Part shown: positions 8,163 through 16,047 of the stretch, piece after piece
Layout: each line of letters starts with the position of its first letter
Numbering within the stretch: the first letter of the stretch is position 1
Virus record (IMG/VR): IMGVR_UViG_3300035660_000814
Coordinates: 1-22,091 of that record
Strand: one strand, 5' to 3'
DNA from: a virus
Length of the DNA: 22,091 nucleotides
Program-made: the position numbers and the translations under genes
The notes under the pieces: model-generated
What the model saw: only the letters and a program-made list of their open reading frames with translations
Told to the model about the DNA's origin: nothing
The model's database searches: none

Positions 8163-8474
8163 ATGCCTGGACTTGAAGAAGCTAAGACTGTTTGGCGTTA
8201 CCGGGTTCAGGACCCGGGCAAGTTTGAGAAGTTTCGCGTGAAGGAGCTTGGGAAAGGCGTCAAAATCACCGTTGGCAAGGTGAAGGGTAGCGACCGCTGG
8301 GAAATCCAGAACTACATGTTTGAAAAGCAGCGGTTCAAAACCCGTGAACAGGTTCGCAAGTGGCTTGACACGCATTTGAAGGGACAGATTCAGACTCTCT
8401 TAGACTTCAAGGCTTGGAATGAGTATCGCCGAAGAGTCATGAACGCTTACGTTCAAATCTCAGACGTACGGTGA
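8163..8474 (+). CDS. conserved phage-type structural-region protein (WRYRVQDP...GK motif)
   Basis: A 103-residue protein with a clear GGTGAT site 9 bases upstream of ATG 8163. The pattern WRYRVQDPGKF...FR, then GVKITVGKVKGS, then EIQNYMF, ending with a WLDTHLK helix, resembles short proteins or N-terminal domains found just before the prohead protease in many tailed-phage genomes. No catalytic residue is evident. I infer a head-assembly role from position and the recurring motif. The exact function in that family is not known to me. Confidence 0.6.
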   Translation: MPGLEEAKTVWRYRVQDPGKFEKFRVKELGKGVKITVGKVKGSDRWEIQNYMFEKQRFKTREQVRKWLDTHLKGQIQTLLDFKAWNEYRRRVMNAYVQISDVR

Positions 8475-8481
8475 CGTGAAA

Positions 8482-9600
8482 ATGCAGCTCAAGTATTATG
8501 TTCCGTTCAAGGCACAAGAAGGCGTCGATGCCCAGTTCGTCTTAAAAGAGAAGCTTATCAACATTGAAGGGCTCGCGGTTGATACGAGTGTTAATAAGAA
8601 CAAGTGGCAGGTTCCAGAGGAGGACCTTGACTTTTTCACTGAAACGCTTAGAGGAGCTCAGTTGCGTGCGGATCATGCTGAAAGCGTTTTCATGATTGTT
8701 GGCAAAGTGCCGGAAGCGAAGCGCCAGGGGCAAGAAGTTTTCTTCAGGGCTGAGGTCGGCGGAGAAGAGAAACTCATTGACAAGATTCTACGTGGGTACG
8801 TGAAGTATGTTAGTGTCCAGGTTGACAGTGACGATGTTGAGTGCAGCAAGTGTCACCAGCCAACTAGGAAGGAAGGCCTGCTTATTCACTTGTGCCCAGA
8901 TGCTTGGGAAATCGTGCACAAGCCCAGCGTCCGAGAACTGAGTATTGTTGCTTCTCCCGCTTACGGAAAAACCGAGTTCAAGCCTGTCGGCTTCGCGGCT
9001 GCAATGAATCAGAACCAGTCTGAGCAGCTCGCAAACTTTTCACAGTCACTTCAAAGTGATGATGTGGGTTCTAGGCGTGAGCCGCAAGAACCTGAAAAAC
9101 AACAATCAAACACAAAAGAGGTGAAGCACTTGCCTGAACAAAATGCTCAGCAAGCAGCTTCTCCGCATCAAGCGCAAGGAGTAGTTAACGTCGCACCAGG
9201 AGAAGGTGCGCCGAAAGAGCATACGTATCAGCAGTACATCGACCAGTTGACGCAGCTTAAGCAGCAGATAATGCAGAGGCCTGGAGCTTCCGACGCTGAA
9301 CTCGACGACTTGAACAAGAAAATCGCGGATCTCGAGAGTGAACTCGCGAAGAGAGCGAAAAAGGCGGAGCTGGGAAGGAAAATCAGCGAACTGTCGAAGA
9401 AGGTTGGCGAGGAAGCGCAGGAAGGCCAGGAAGAGGGCGAAGAGGCGAACGGTTCAAGTGCAGCGGAAGCGAAACATGCCAGTGGCAAGGGCATCGTTGG
9501 GGCCATTGAAGTATCGAACCCTGATACTCTCGGCAATTTTGACTGGTTCAAAGACCTGATCAAGGCTTCACGCAAGCTTAGCGCTGGATTCAAGGGTTAA
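8482..9600 (+). CDS. prohead protease fused to scaffold
   Basis: A capsid maturation protease of the HK97 type joined to an internal scaffold. ATG 8482 has GGTGA at ideal spacing; GTG 8476 is too close. The protease domain covers about residues 1-170. It holds candidate catalytic His65 in LRADHAES and Ser154 in VRELSIVASPAYG. A short metal-site-like insert with CSKC and HLC (about residues 118-135) lies between them. The rest is Gln-, Glu-, Ala- and Lys-rich: a linker, then a long coiled coil (about 250-320), and a C-terminal hydrophobic segment DWFKDLIKASRKLSAGF. That end would be the likely capsid-contact end of the scaffold. The major capsid protein downstream has no long propeptide, consistent with a separate scaffold. 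The Cys cluster is unusual. Confidence 0.85.
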   Translation: MQLKYYVPFKAQEGVDAQFVLKEKLINIEGLAVDTSVNKNKWQVPEEDLDFFTETLRGAQLRADHAESVFMIVGKVPEAKRQGQEVFFRAEVGGEEKLIDKILRGYVKYVSVQVDSDDVECSKCHQPTRKEGLLIHLCPDAWEIVHKPSVRELSIVASPAYGKTEFKPVGFAAAMNQNQSEQLANFSQSLQSDDVGSRREPQEPEKQQSNTKEVKHLPEQNAQQAASPHQAQGVVNVAPGEGAPKEHTYQQYIDQLTQLKQQIMQRPGASDAELDDLNKKIADLESELAKRAKKAELGRKISELSKKVGEEAQEGQEEGEEANGSSAAEAKHASGKGIVGAIEVSNPDTLGNFDWFKDLIKASRKLSAGFKG

Positions 9601-9610
9601 GGGATGACAA

Positions 9611-10003
9611 ATGAGTGTACCAGTTTTTGAAGGAACAACACCGCTAGTCTCTGATCGTTATACTCTCACGTTCATCGCGGGCGAAGACCTCTTGCCCGGA
9701 TATCTTGTCGAGATCAGCGCTGACTGGACAGTGAAGAAATGCACGAGCGTGAACAGTCTCAAAGTTGTCGGCATAACGTTGAGCGCGGCTCTAAATGGGA
9801 AGGCAGTTACCGTTGTGAACAGGGGACTTTGCAGAGCAAAAGCATATGGCACGATCACCGCAGGCGACCAGATAATTTCTACAAGCGGAGGCACCGGAAT
9901 CGGACTTATCCAGAGCGACCAAGGAAAGAAGGACTCTAGCGTCATGGGCATAGCAGTAGCTGGAGCTGCAAGCGGCGGCACTGCTTACATCATACTTTGG
10001 TGA
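9611..10003 (+). CDS. head decoration / capsid stabilising protein
   Basis: A 130-residue, almost wholly beta-strand protein rich in Gly, Ala, Ser, Thr and Val. It has the flow of the DUF2190-like or lambda gpD-like decoration families: LTFIAGEDLLPGYLVEISAD, then VVGITLSAALNGKAVTVVNRG, then GTITAGDQI and a closing ASGGTAYIIL. It sits between the protease/scaffold and the major capsid protein, the usual place for trimeric proteins that cap and reinforce the capsid. GGGATGAC precedes ATG 9611. Confidence 0.8.
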   Translation: MSVPVFEGTTPLVSDRYTLTFIAGEDLLPGYLVEISADWTVKKCTSVNSLKVVGITLSAALNGKAVTVVNRGLCRAKAYGTITAGDQIISTSGGTGIGLIQSDQGKKDSSVMGIAVAGAASGGTAYIILW

Positions 10004-10014
10004 GGCGGTTTTGA

Positions 10015-10908
10015 ATGAGTTTTCAAAGAGACGCTTTAACATGGGTTGACACCGGGGCGGTAGCGTATCCGGCGTTGCACCAGCACATCATCGAATTGAC
10101 CATGCCCGCACTTATCGTGAAGCGTTTGCTGCCTGAATTTCCGCTGGTCGCAGGACGAACGGCAACGTTCGTCAAAGAAAAAGGTTCCCGCAGCATCGGC
10201 ATCAGCGAGATCACCGAGGGCGCCGAGATTCCGATGGATTTCACGCCCCTTGACTATGTGAGCATAACGCCCTATAAGAAGGGCGAACGGATCCGTGTAC
10301 CTCGCGAGCAGATTGAAGACCTCTACATCCCAGTAATAGAACAGCAGCTCAGACGTCTAGCAAGACGTGTCGCATACCAAATTGACAAGGACTGCCTCAC
10401 ATGTATTGACGCTGCGGCTGCCAATTCAAGCGCCGGCACAGGCACCAGCATGGGAGCCACAGGAGTAGAGTTCACGGTCTCAGGCGGCATCGGCACAAAA
10501 GACATTCTGTGGGCTGACGCGAAGATTGCAAGTTACAACTTCCTCGCTGACAGCATCCTCTGCAATCCGATTAACGCTCGCGATCTAAAGTACCTCCCAC
10601 ATTTCAGCCTAGCTATGCAGTACGGTGAACCAGTGATCCAGTCAGGAGCAATCGGCAAAGCGTACGGTTTAGACTTGTACGTGAGTACCGTTGTGTCTGC
10701 AGGCACAGCGTACGTGTTGAGCACGGGTCAAAACCTAAGTGGTTCTTATGCTCCCCTCGGATTCTTCGTTATCAAAAGGCCTTTGCTGTCTGATTTGGAC
10801 GTAAAGAAAGAGTTCGACGCAGTCGACGTTAGCTTGACTACGAGGTATGCGCCAGTTGTCACGGTCGGAGAAGCAATCGTCAAAATAACTGGGTTGAATA
10901 CAACTTAG
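10015..10908 (+). CDS. major capsid protein, HK97 fold
   Basis: The 297-residue main shell protein. An early amphipathic helix is followed by an E-loop region (FVKEKGSRSIGISEITEGAEIPMD, about residues 55-80). The P-domain long helix is IPVIEQQLRRLARRVAYQIDKDC (about 103-130), and the A-domain includes DILWADAKIASYNFLADSILCNP. The C-terminal beta strands end in APVVTVGEAIVKI. This layout matches HK97-fold capsid proteins without an N-terminal delta domain. It follows the decoration gene by 11 bases and is followed by a T-rich tract, consistent with a highly expressed transcript ending there. Confidence 0.92.
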   Translation: MSFQRDALTWVDTGAVAYPALHQHIIELTMPALIVKRLLPEFPLVAGRTATFVKEKGSRSIGISEITEGAEIPMDFTPLDYVSITPYKKGERIRVPREQIEDLYIPVIEQQLRRLARRVAYQIDKDCLTCIDAAAANSSAGTGTSMGATGVEFTVSGGIGTKDILWADAKIASYNFLADSILCNPINARDLKYLPHFSLAMQYGEPVIQSGAIGKAYGLDLYVSTVVSAGTAYVLSTGQNLSGSYAPLGFFVIKRPLLSDLDVKKEFDAVDVSLTTRYAPVVTVGEAIVKITGLNTT

Positions 10909-10919
10909 AAAAGCCCTAG

Positions 10920-10951
10920 ATTTTCCCTTTTTCTTTTTCCTCTTTTCGTTT
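10920..10951 (+). terminator. T-rich transcription terminator after the capsid gene
   Basis: Runs of T broken by short C stretches (TTTTCCCTTTTTCTTTTTCC and more) begin 12 bases after the capsid stop codon, with no preceding hairpin. T-tract termination without a stem is the usual archaeal intrinsic terminator. It separates the head genes from the next cistron. Confidence 0.65.
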
Positions 10952-10983
10952 CAGAGTTCCAATCTTACAGGAGTGTTTGAGAT

Positions 10984-13308
10984 ATGAGTTCGGACAACAA
11001 TAAGGGGTTAGCCCAGAGTATTCAGGTTAATGGTTTGACGTGGGCTAAGACGTTGATGATTTGTGCAATCCTAGTGTGTGCTGGGGTTGCCGCGTATTTT
11101 GGTGCGAACGTTTCCGTGAACATGAGTCTTGACGCAAGAGTCTCGGCTATGGAGAATCGAATGGACATTCCTGTGAATAGTACTCTTAGCGCGTTCATTA
11201 AATCTAACAGTTTTATAGTCTCTCAGCTTGATCAAGGCTTCTGTCTGCAGAATGGTACGAATGCTGCGTACCTTCCCCCGTTCACAATAAACTCTTCGCT
11301 AATCATCGAGAATGGCCTAGCAAACGCAAGTAACAACGGCGGCGGCAGCGTCTACGTTGCGGCAGGCGCAAACCTTTACAATGCTAGCGTAGTTGTCCTG
11401 AATAATACTCGGCTTGTCCTCGAGTCCGGAGCAAAGAATATAACGTATTCTTGCGCAGCGAATGCCTACGCGATTGTAGATGACTTTCAAAACTGGATTT
11501 TCATCTATTACAGCAATGGCCTTCCGTACAGCGTCTTCAATTACGCAACTGGAAATCTACTTACGCAATCTGCAAATATGACAAGCCTCTACTGCACTAC
11601 AATAGACCAACTAACCGCTGGGCAGGGCATTAGAGTTCTCAATCTAATTGTTCAGAGCGGCATAAGCTTTCCACCTTCCTCACTTGATAAGCAGGTATTC
11701 TTCAGAAGCGATCAGGGATACTTGTACATAAACAATAGCGGACCATGGATTCCAATCGGCGCTATCCCAAGTACCTATCCCTACGCAAACCTGACGGGCG
11801 TACCCAACACATTCCCCTATGCGAATCTCACCGGTGTACCGAATACACTTCCATATGCGAACGTGACTGGAACACCGGATTTAGCCGTGTACTTATTTGC
11901 GAACGGCACAAGGGCTTTGACTGGAGACTTGAACTTTACCGGAAGCTATGGCGTTTATGGTGCATATTGGCTAAACAGCACAAACATTAGCTTTAATGGG
12001 CAACTCTTGTTGAACGGGCAGAACAAGACTGATACGATTGCGTATCCCATTGAGCCTGTCGCCTACATCGTTGACTTTTCTGATGGAATCACGGCACGAG
12101 TGAAAAACTGCACAACCGGCCAAGTAGACTATCAGAATTCCAATCAAACATTGGCGATCCAATACGCCTTCAATCATACAGACTGGACGGGTGCTCATGG
12201 AACACAAAAGGTCGTTCTAAGAGGTAACTTCAGCCTTAACTATTATCCAAACGTGCCCGCGTATTCAGACATCGAGATTCAAGGCTACTTGAACGTTTCA
12301 AATAAAGCTGCTTTTATGCTTGGCTTCGATGATAGTCTGGCAATTCAATACAGTACTTACTTCAAGAATATGACGACGATCTGGGGCTACAGAGGAGATC
12401 AAGGAGTTGTGGTCGACTGGGTTAGTCATGCAGGAGCAACAAACACAACCTATGAGACTCTTGCGAACTTGAAAGAAATGCGCGATGCAGGATGGAGTTT
12501 CTACAGCCACGGCTGGTACAGCATTGATCTGAGCGCTGCTTCTATAACTCTTCTTCAGCAAGATCAAGAAATCAGGGGGAGCAAAGACTGGATTGAACGA
12601 AATCTGGGCATACGAGTTGACGCAATTGGTTGGCCTAGTGCCAAGCAAGGTGATTTGGAAATGGCGAGGCAATACTACAATTACCTTGCCTACGGAAACT
12701 GGAAATCATGGCCTAACCAAACGTGGAATTACATCTCAGATGTCATGAGCTGCTATTTTCCAGATGAAAATAACTGGAATGGATCAAAAACTGCTGGCGG
12801 GGTCATCGCATCTGCTGCTTGGTACGCAGTCAATAGCACGGGCTCAGGGTCAAATGGCGAGCTTGCAATTCTAACGTTCCATGGGACAATGACTAATACT
12901 GTGTTCAATCAGTGCATGGGAAATCTGAGTAGTTTTGGTCTGCCAGTTCTGACTTGGCGAGATATTGACTACTACCTTAGCAAACAACCGAAGCCGACTA
13001 TTGCAGGTGCAGATATTGCTCTTAGAAATGAAGGAAACCAAACAGCTTGCGTTAACGGAACATGGATAAAGCATAATCTTGGCGTAATACCTAACTCGAC
13101 ATCCTTGCTGCTGCTCGGTCCAGCTTATGTAAATTCAACATGCTGGGTTATTCAACCAAATATCATAGCTTCGAATAGCACTTTCTTTCAGATAGAGTTC
13201 CTGATTAACAATGCCGGGACAGTCACGCCCGTTGCCGCAACAGACAATCGAACGATTTACTGGACTTGCTACTACGAGAAAATCATTATCTATCCTGCAC
13301 AAACGTAA
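10984..13308 (+). CDS. membrane-anchored, sequon-rich polysaccharide deacetylase-like / fibre protein
   Basis: A 774-residue exported-looking protein; AGGAGT precedes ATG 10984. Residues 20-43 form a transmembrane anchor or signal. Residues 60-260 are beta-rich. Residues 265-300 hold three 12-residue repeats (PYANLTGVPNT type), followed by ALTGDLNFTG, all typical of tail-fibre proteins. About residues 440-660 resemble a NodB polysaccharide deacetylase: GFDDS (447-451), SHGWY (His509), GWPS, LTFHG (630-634). The second metal His expected four residues after His509 is Ser513, so activity is doubtful or altered. The last 90 residues form a beta domain also found in the next gene. I count about 36 N-X-S/T sequons, far more than in neighbouring virion proteins. 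T-rich tracts on both sides suggest its own transcription unit. It is either a surface-exposed cargo protein or an exported virion fibre. Confidence 0.7.
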   Translation: MSSDNNKGLAQSIQVNGLTWAKTLMICAILVCAGVAAYFGANVSVNMSLDARVSAMENRMDIPVNSTLSAFIKSNSFIVSQLDQGFCLQNGTNAAYLPPFTINSSLIIENGLANASNNGGGSVYVAAGANLYNASVVVLNNTRLVLESGAKNITYSCAANAYAIVDDFQNWIFIYYSNGLPYSVFNYATGNLLTQSANMTSLYCTTIDQLTAGQGIRVLNLIVQSGISFPPSSLDKQVFFRSDQGYLYINNSGPWIPIGAIPSTYPYANLTGVPNTFPYANLTGVPNTLPYANVTGTPDLAVYLFANGTRALTGDLNFTGSYGVYGAYWLNSTNISFNGQLLLNGQNKTDTIAYPIEPVAYIVDFSDGITARVKNCTTGQVDYQNSNQTLAIQYAFNHTDWTGAHGTQKVVLRGNFSLNYYPNVPAYSDIEIQGYLNVSNKAAFMLGFDDSLAIQYSTYFKNMTTIWGYRGDQGVVVDWVSHAGATNTTYETLANLKEMRDAGWSFYSHGWYSIDLSAASITLLQQDQEIRGSKDWIERNLGIRVDAIGWPSAKQGDLEMARQYYNYLAYGNWKSWPNQTWNYISDVMSCYFPDENNWNGSKTAGGVIASAAWYAVNSTGSGSNGELAILTFHGTMTNTVFNQCMGNLSSFGLPVLTWRDIDYYLSKQPKPTIAGADIALRNEGNQTACVNGTWIKHNLGVIPNSTSLLLLGPAYVNSTCWVIQPNIIASNSTFFQIEFLINNAGTVTPVAATDNRTIYWTCYYEKIIIYPAQT
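11776..11883 (+). repeat. three in-frame 36-bp repeats in the fibre-like protein
   Basis: Three consecutive units encode YPYANLTGVPNT, FPYANLTGVPNT and LPYANVTGTPDL. The protein copies are nearly identical but the codons differ, so the repeat is maintained at protein level. Such PYANLTGVP repeats are common linkers in tail fibres and trimeric adhesins. Confidence 0.85.
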
Positions 13309-13310
13309 TA

Positions 13311-13330
13311 CCCCTTTTTTCTTCTCTTTC
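13311..13330 (+). terminator. T-rich terminator after the deacetylase-like gene
   Basis: CCCC followed by six T and a pyrimidine-rich run lies immediately after the stop codon at 13306-13308. No hairpin is visible. This again fits archaeal T-tract termination and, with the tract after the capsid gene, brackets the 774-residue protein gene. Confidence 0.55.
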
Positions 13331-13355
13331 AAATTCATTTAAGAGATGTTGAAGA

Positions 13356-14084
13356 GTGGGTTCAGCAACTATCCTTGCCGGAAACACTTACGTTGATGTA
13401 CCGCACGGTCTCTCCTTCACGCCGACAATCGACCAGATCGTGCTAACGCCTCAAGATGCTCTGGGCGGCAGAAGCTTTTGGCCTACTAATCCAACCTCAA
13501 CAACTTTTCGCATAAACATAGACATGGCCGATCCTGACACAAACCACACTTTCAGCTGGCAGCCAATTACGCAAGTGGCCCCGCCATCTCCACCTCAGCC
13601 GCCTAGCCCGACTCTCACGGGCCCGGGCGTGTATACTACAACTGACGAGGTTCAAGCGCACCTGAACGCGAGTTACGACGCAACAAGCCAGGTATACACC
13701 GTGTTTGGTCTTCCAGTGTATCTAACAAGTTTTCAGGCTCACGTTGACCATGCCAACTTGTACGTGAACTCGATTGTGGGCTCTGTTCTTTCTGTTTCAG
13801 ATCAGCGCTATGACTGGGCTAAGATGGCTGCTCTTGAGTTGGCTTGTCTTCGTGTCCTTGTGGCGGCAAGTGGGGGCATGCTCCTAGGCGCCTTTGATTA
13901 CCGTCTAGGAGACCTTTACATCACGAAGGCCAGTGTTAGCCGGCTTGCCTTCCAAAATGCAGTTCAAGGCTTCCATGATGACTTGTTAAGGGTTCTCATG
14001 AACTTTTCGACGTCTGTTGTCGCGGCAGAAGCAAGCGCCAAGGATGATGTGCCAACCTACAAGGGAGGGCTCATGAATCCGTGA
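13356..14084 (+). CDS. head-tail adaptor with N-terminal lectin-like beta domain
   Basis: A 242-residue two-domain protein starting at GTG 13356. Residues 1-70 are a beta-sandwich-like module (ILAGNTYVDVPHGLSFTP, later STTFRINI, HTFSW). It recalls H-type-lectin or C-terminal fibre domains and resembles the end of the preceding protein. A Pro-rich linker (PPSPPQPPSPT) follows. The remaining 150 residues (TTTDEVQAHLNASYD, then many helices with DWAKMAALELACLRVLVAASGG) fit the helical head-tail adaptor families (HK97 gp6/SPP1 gp15-like) that dock on the portal. Position after the capsid gene and before the stopper supports this. A lectin-like head on an adaptor is unusual. Confidence 0.65.
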   Translation: MGSATILAGNTYVDVPHGLSFTPTIDQIVLTPQDALGGRSFWPTNPTSTTFRINIDMADPDTNHTFSWQPITQVAPPSPPQPPSPTLTGPGVYTTTDEVQAHLNASYDATSQVYTVFGLPVYLTSFQAHVDHANLYVNSIVGSVLSVSDQRYDWAKMAALELACLRVLVAASGGMLLGAFDYRLGDLYITKASVSRLAFQNAVQGFHDDLLRVLMNFSTSVVAAEASAKDDVPTYKGGLMNP

Positions 14085-14212
14085 GCAAAGTTCTGGGGAA
14101 GGGCAATTACATCCTTGCTAAGGTCAACGGTATAAAAATGGTGCTGACAAGCACTGAGATGCAGCAACTAATAAACAATGGCTATGACGTGGAAGTCTTA
14201 ACGCCAACCTAG
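14081..14212 (+). CDS. 43-residue mini-protein in the neck cluster
   Basis: GTG 14081 overlaps the stop codon of the adaptor gene (GTGA), with GGGAGGG twelve bases upstream. The 43 codons end at TAG 14210. The protein has a compact beta pattern: KVLGKGNYILAKVNGIKMVL, then a helix TEMQQLINNGYDVEVL. This reads like a genuine small domain of a kind often seen beside phage neck genes. Translational coupling with the adaptor is likely. Function unknown. Confidence 0.6.
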   Translation: MSKVLGKGNYILAKVNGIKMVLTSTEMQQLINNGYDVEVLTPT

Positions 14213-14300
14213 GTTCCTGACGTCTCTCAGAGGAGCCTTCTCCTTTCTCCCTTCTGGAGTTATTCGTAGCTTGTGTCGTTTCTGAGGGCGGGAAAAACCT

Positions 14301-14420
14301 TTGTGCGATGAGAAGCTGAAGCGTCTTAGCAAAATCGTCTGCAGCCGCTGTCCGGCAGTGGATTATGAGGTTTGCCAAGATTGCGAGATTCACCGCTTGA
14401 TAAATGAATTGTTGAAGTGA
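14301..14420 (+). CDS. 39-residue zinc-ribbon mini-protein
   Basis: TTG 14301, preceded by GAGGGCGGG, opens 39 codons ending at TGA 14418-14420. Two CxxC pairs (CSRC and CQDC, seven residues apart) plus a His just after form an obvious zinc knuckle. The ends are charged helices (DEKLKRLSKI and HRLINELLK). It lies 4 bases before the stopper gene. It could be a neck or assembly factor, or a nucleic-acid-binding regulator. The cysteine spacing makes it very unlikely to be a chance frame. Confidence 0.6.
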   Translation: MCDEKLKRLSKIVCSRCPAVDYEVCQDCEIHRLINELLK

Positions 14421-14424
14421 AAAG

Positions 14425-16047
14425 ATGGGCACTGTTCCCCAGAGCTATTACGATTTCATTATGCATTACGCGCCGTACTTTTACGTGATTCCAACCTTGC
14501 TGACGGCAGACGCGGCATCAGGACAGAAGAACGTAACGGTTGCGGATGGTACAAAGTTTCAAAGTGGATACCCAGTCCAGATTAGCGATGATGTCCACAG
14601 CGAGTGGAACATCGTCTCTTCTGTGAACGGTAACGTTGTGACGATGCAGAATAACCTTGCAAATACGTACCATGTCGCCAAGAGCGGTAAGGTTGAAGGC
14701 CCAGATCCCAGTTATGGACGGGGCGTTTTTCCAGCGGCCTTCGCAATCGACTTTCTCTCCCAAGCTTATTCAAGCACCCAGTTCGCGGCCAATCAAGCGG
14801 ACATCTTGTCGAAGATTGAGAGTCTTGCTAACTTTATTCTCACGCAGCAGTGCACTAATGTGGCAAAGAATGCGTATGGCGGATTCCAGAATAGCGAGAG
14901 TAGCCAACAGTACTGGAGCATCGACGCGGGAAGATGTATCCCTGCGTTGCTGAAGGCCTATAGCTTAGCCGGCACAAGTAGCTATCTTGCAGCTGCGGTC
15001 CTTGCGGCGCTCACTTTCCTCGGTAACATGCGGACTTTGCCGGTCTTTTTTGGCGTACACGACAGGTATTACGGTGGATTCGCAAGGTACGTCACCATCG
15101 ATGGTGACTGGAGCGAACAGATCGACGTTGAAAACCTGTACTGCCTAATCGGCTTGCAGATGCTAGCACAAACTCACGATTCAGGGAATGTTAGCAGGTA
15201 CAACGCAATGATGAGCGATCTGGTCAATTTCTTGCGCAGCGGATATGAGCAACTGTACTTGTGGTTTGATCCGAAGCCCACGGGCGACGGGAACTGGCAC
15301 CGTGTCGGCCTTGGCGAAACTCAAATTTATGATGATCCGATGAGCTTCGCCCTGCTTGGCCTCTACACATATGAAGATTGGAGTTCAACATGTCAGCAGG
15401 TTTACAGTTTCCTGCAGAGCATTAGGGCTTCAGCGCAGTATCCAGGGTATAACCCTAGCATCTGCTGGCCTGGCTACATTGACGTTATAGGAAGATTTCC
15501 GGCATGCGCCTATTACGACGCGGTGACAAGTGGGATCCTCTCCAAAATCAGGGCTACGCATGATAAGCCGAGCCTTGCACTGAGCATGCAAATGATCAGC
15601 AAGTATCAGGACGAGTTTCTGTTTTGGGGTCCAGTATTCACGGATTACAGTCCGATCACACAGCAAAAGGCTATGGCAAACGTCACGTGGCTTGCGGAGT
15701 TCTTCCTCAACTATCAGGATCCCGTCACAGATATGACTCGCGCCATAGATTTGAGCGGTGAGAACCTTATTCTCTATTCTGTTGAAGAGGCTGCTGATCA
15801 AGTTGCTTGGGACGAAGGCTTAAGCATTAAGGGCCTTGTCACCATGGGGGCTGCTGGCGAAATAGTTATTGAGCCAGGCTATATCACGGAAGACCATATT
15901 ACGGTTTATAGCTTCTTGCCGGTGCGCGTTCATGACAAAATCCGCCGCCGAGGCGTGGACTACGAGGTCTTGACAGTTCAGGTTTTCGACTTGAATGGGG
16001 ATCCGCAGTATTTCAAGAGTGTCTGCAGGAAGTTGATAAGTCAATGA
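14425..16047 (+). CDS. head-closure (stopper) protein carrying an alpha/alpha-toroid enzyme-like domain
   Basis: 540 residues, where head stoppers are usually near 100-130. The last 100 residues (SGENLILYSVEEAADQVAWD, EPGYITEDHITVYSFLP, VHDKIRRRGVDYEVLTV, ending CRKLIS) look like a complete small beta-barrel stopper that closes the portal and joins the tail. Before it, about residues 28-85 form a beta module (SGQKNVTVADGTKF...VQISDD). About 95-430 form a helical repeat domain with glycine-aromatic turns (YGGFQNS, SIDAGR, YYGGFAR, YDDPMSF), typical of six-hairpin glycosidases, lyases or epimerases. Acidic residues in DGDWSEQIDVEN and YDDP are candidates for catalysis. The substrate is unknown. 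The stop overlaps the next start (ATGA). Confidence 0.7.
   Translation: MGTVPQSYYDFIMHYAPYFYVIPTLLTADAASGQKNVTVADGTKFQSGYPVQISDDVHSEWNIVSSVNGNVVTMQNNLANTYHVAKSGKVEGPDPSYGRGVFPAAFAIDFLSQAYSSTQFAANQADILSKIESLANFILTQQCTNVAKNAYGGFQNSESSQQYWSIDAGRCIPALLKAYSLAGTSSYLAAAVLAALTFLGNMRTLPVFFGVHDRYYGGFARYVTIDGDWSEQIDVENLYCLIGLQMLAQTHDSGNVSRYNAMMSDLVNFLRSGYEQLYLWFDPKPTGDGNWHRVGLGETQIYDDPMSFALLGLYTYEDWSSTCQQVYSFLQSIRASAQYPGYNPSICWPGYIDVIGRFPACAYYDAVTSGILSKIRATHDKPSLALSMQMISKYQDEFLFWGPVFTDYSPITQQKAMANVTWLAEFFLNYQDPVTDMTRAIDLSGENLILYSVEEAADQVAWDEGLSIKGLVTMGAAGEIVIEPGYITEDHITVYSFLPVRVHDKIRRRGVDYEVLTVQVFDLNGDPQYFKSVCRKLISQ

Noticed and set aside
14226-14300. AGGAG/CTCCT hairpin in the gap before the zinc-ribbon gene as a terminator
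   Set aside because: Stem of only five base pairs with no T-run after it; surrounding genes are co-directional and probably co-transcribed.
14124-14432. 102-codon minus-strand frame
   Set aside because: Covers the two plus-strand mini-genes; the zinc-ribbon cysteines and start signals favour the plus strand.
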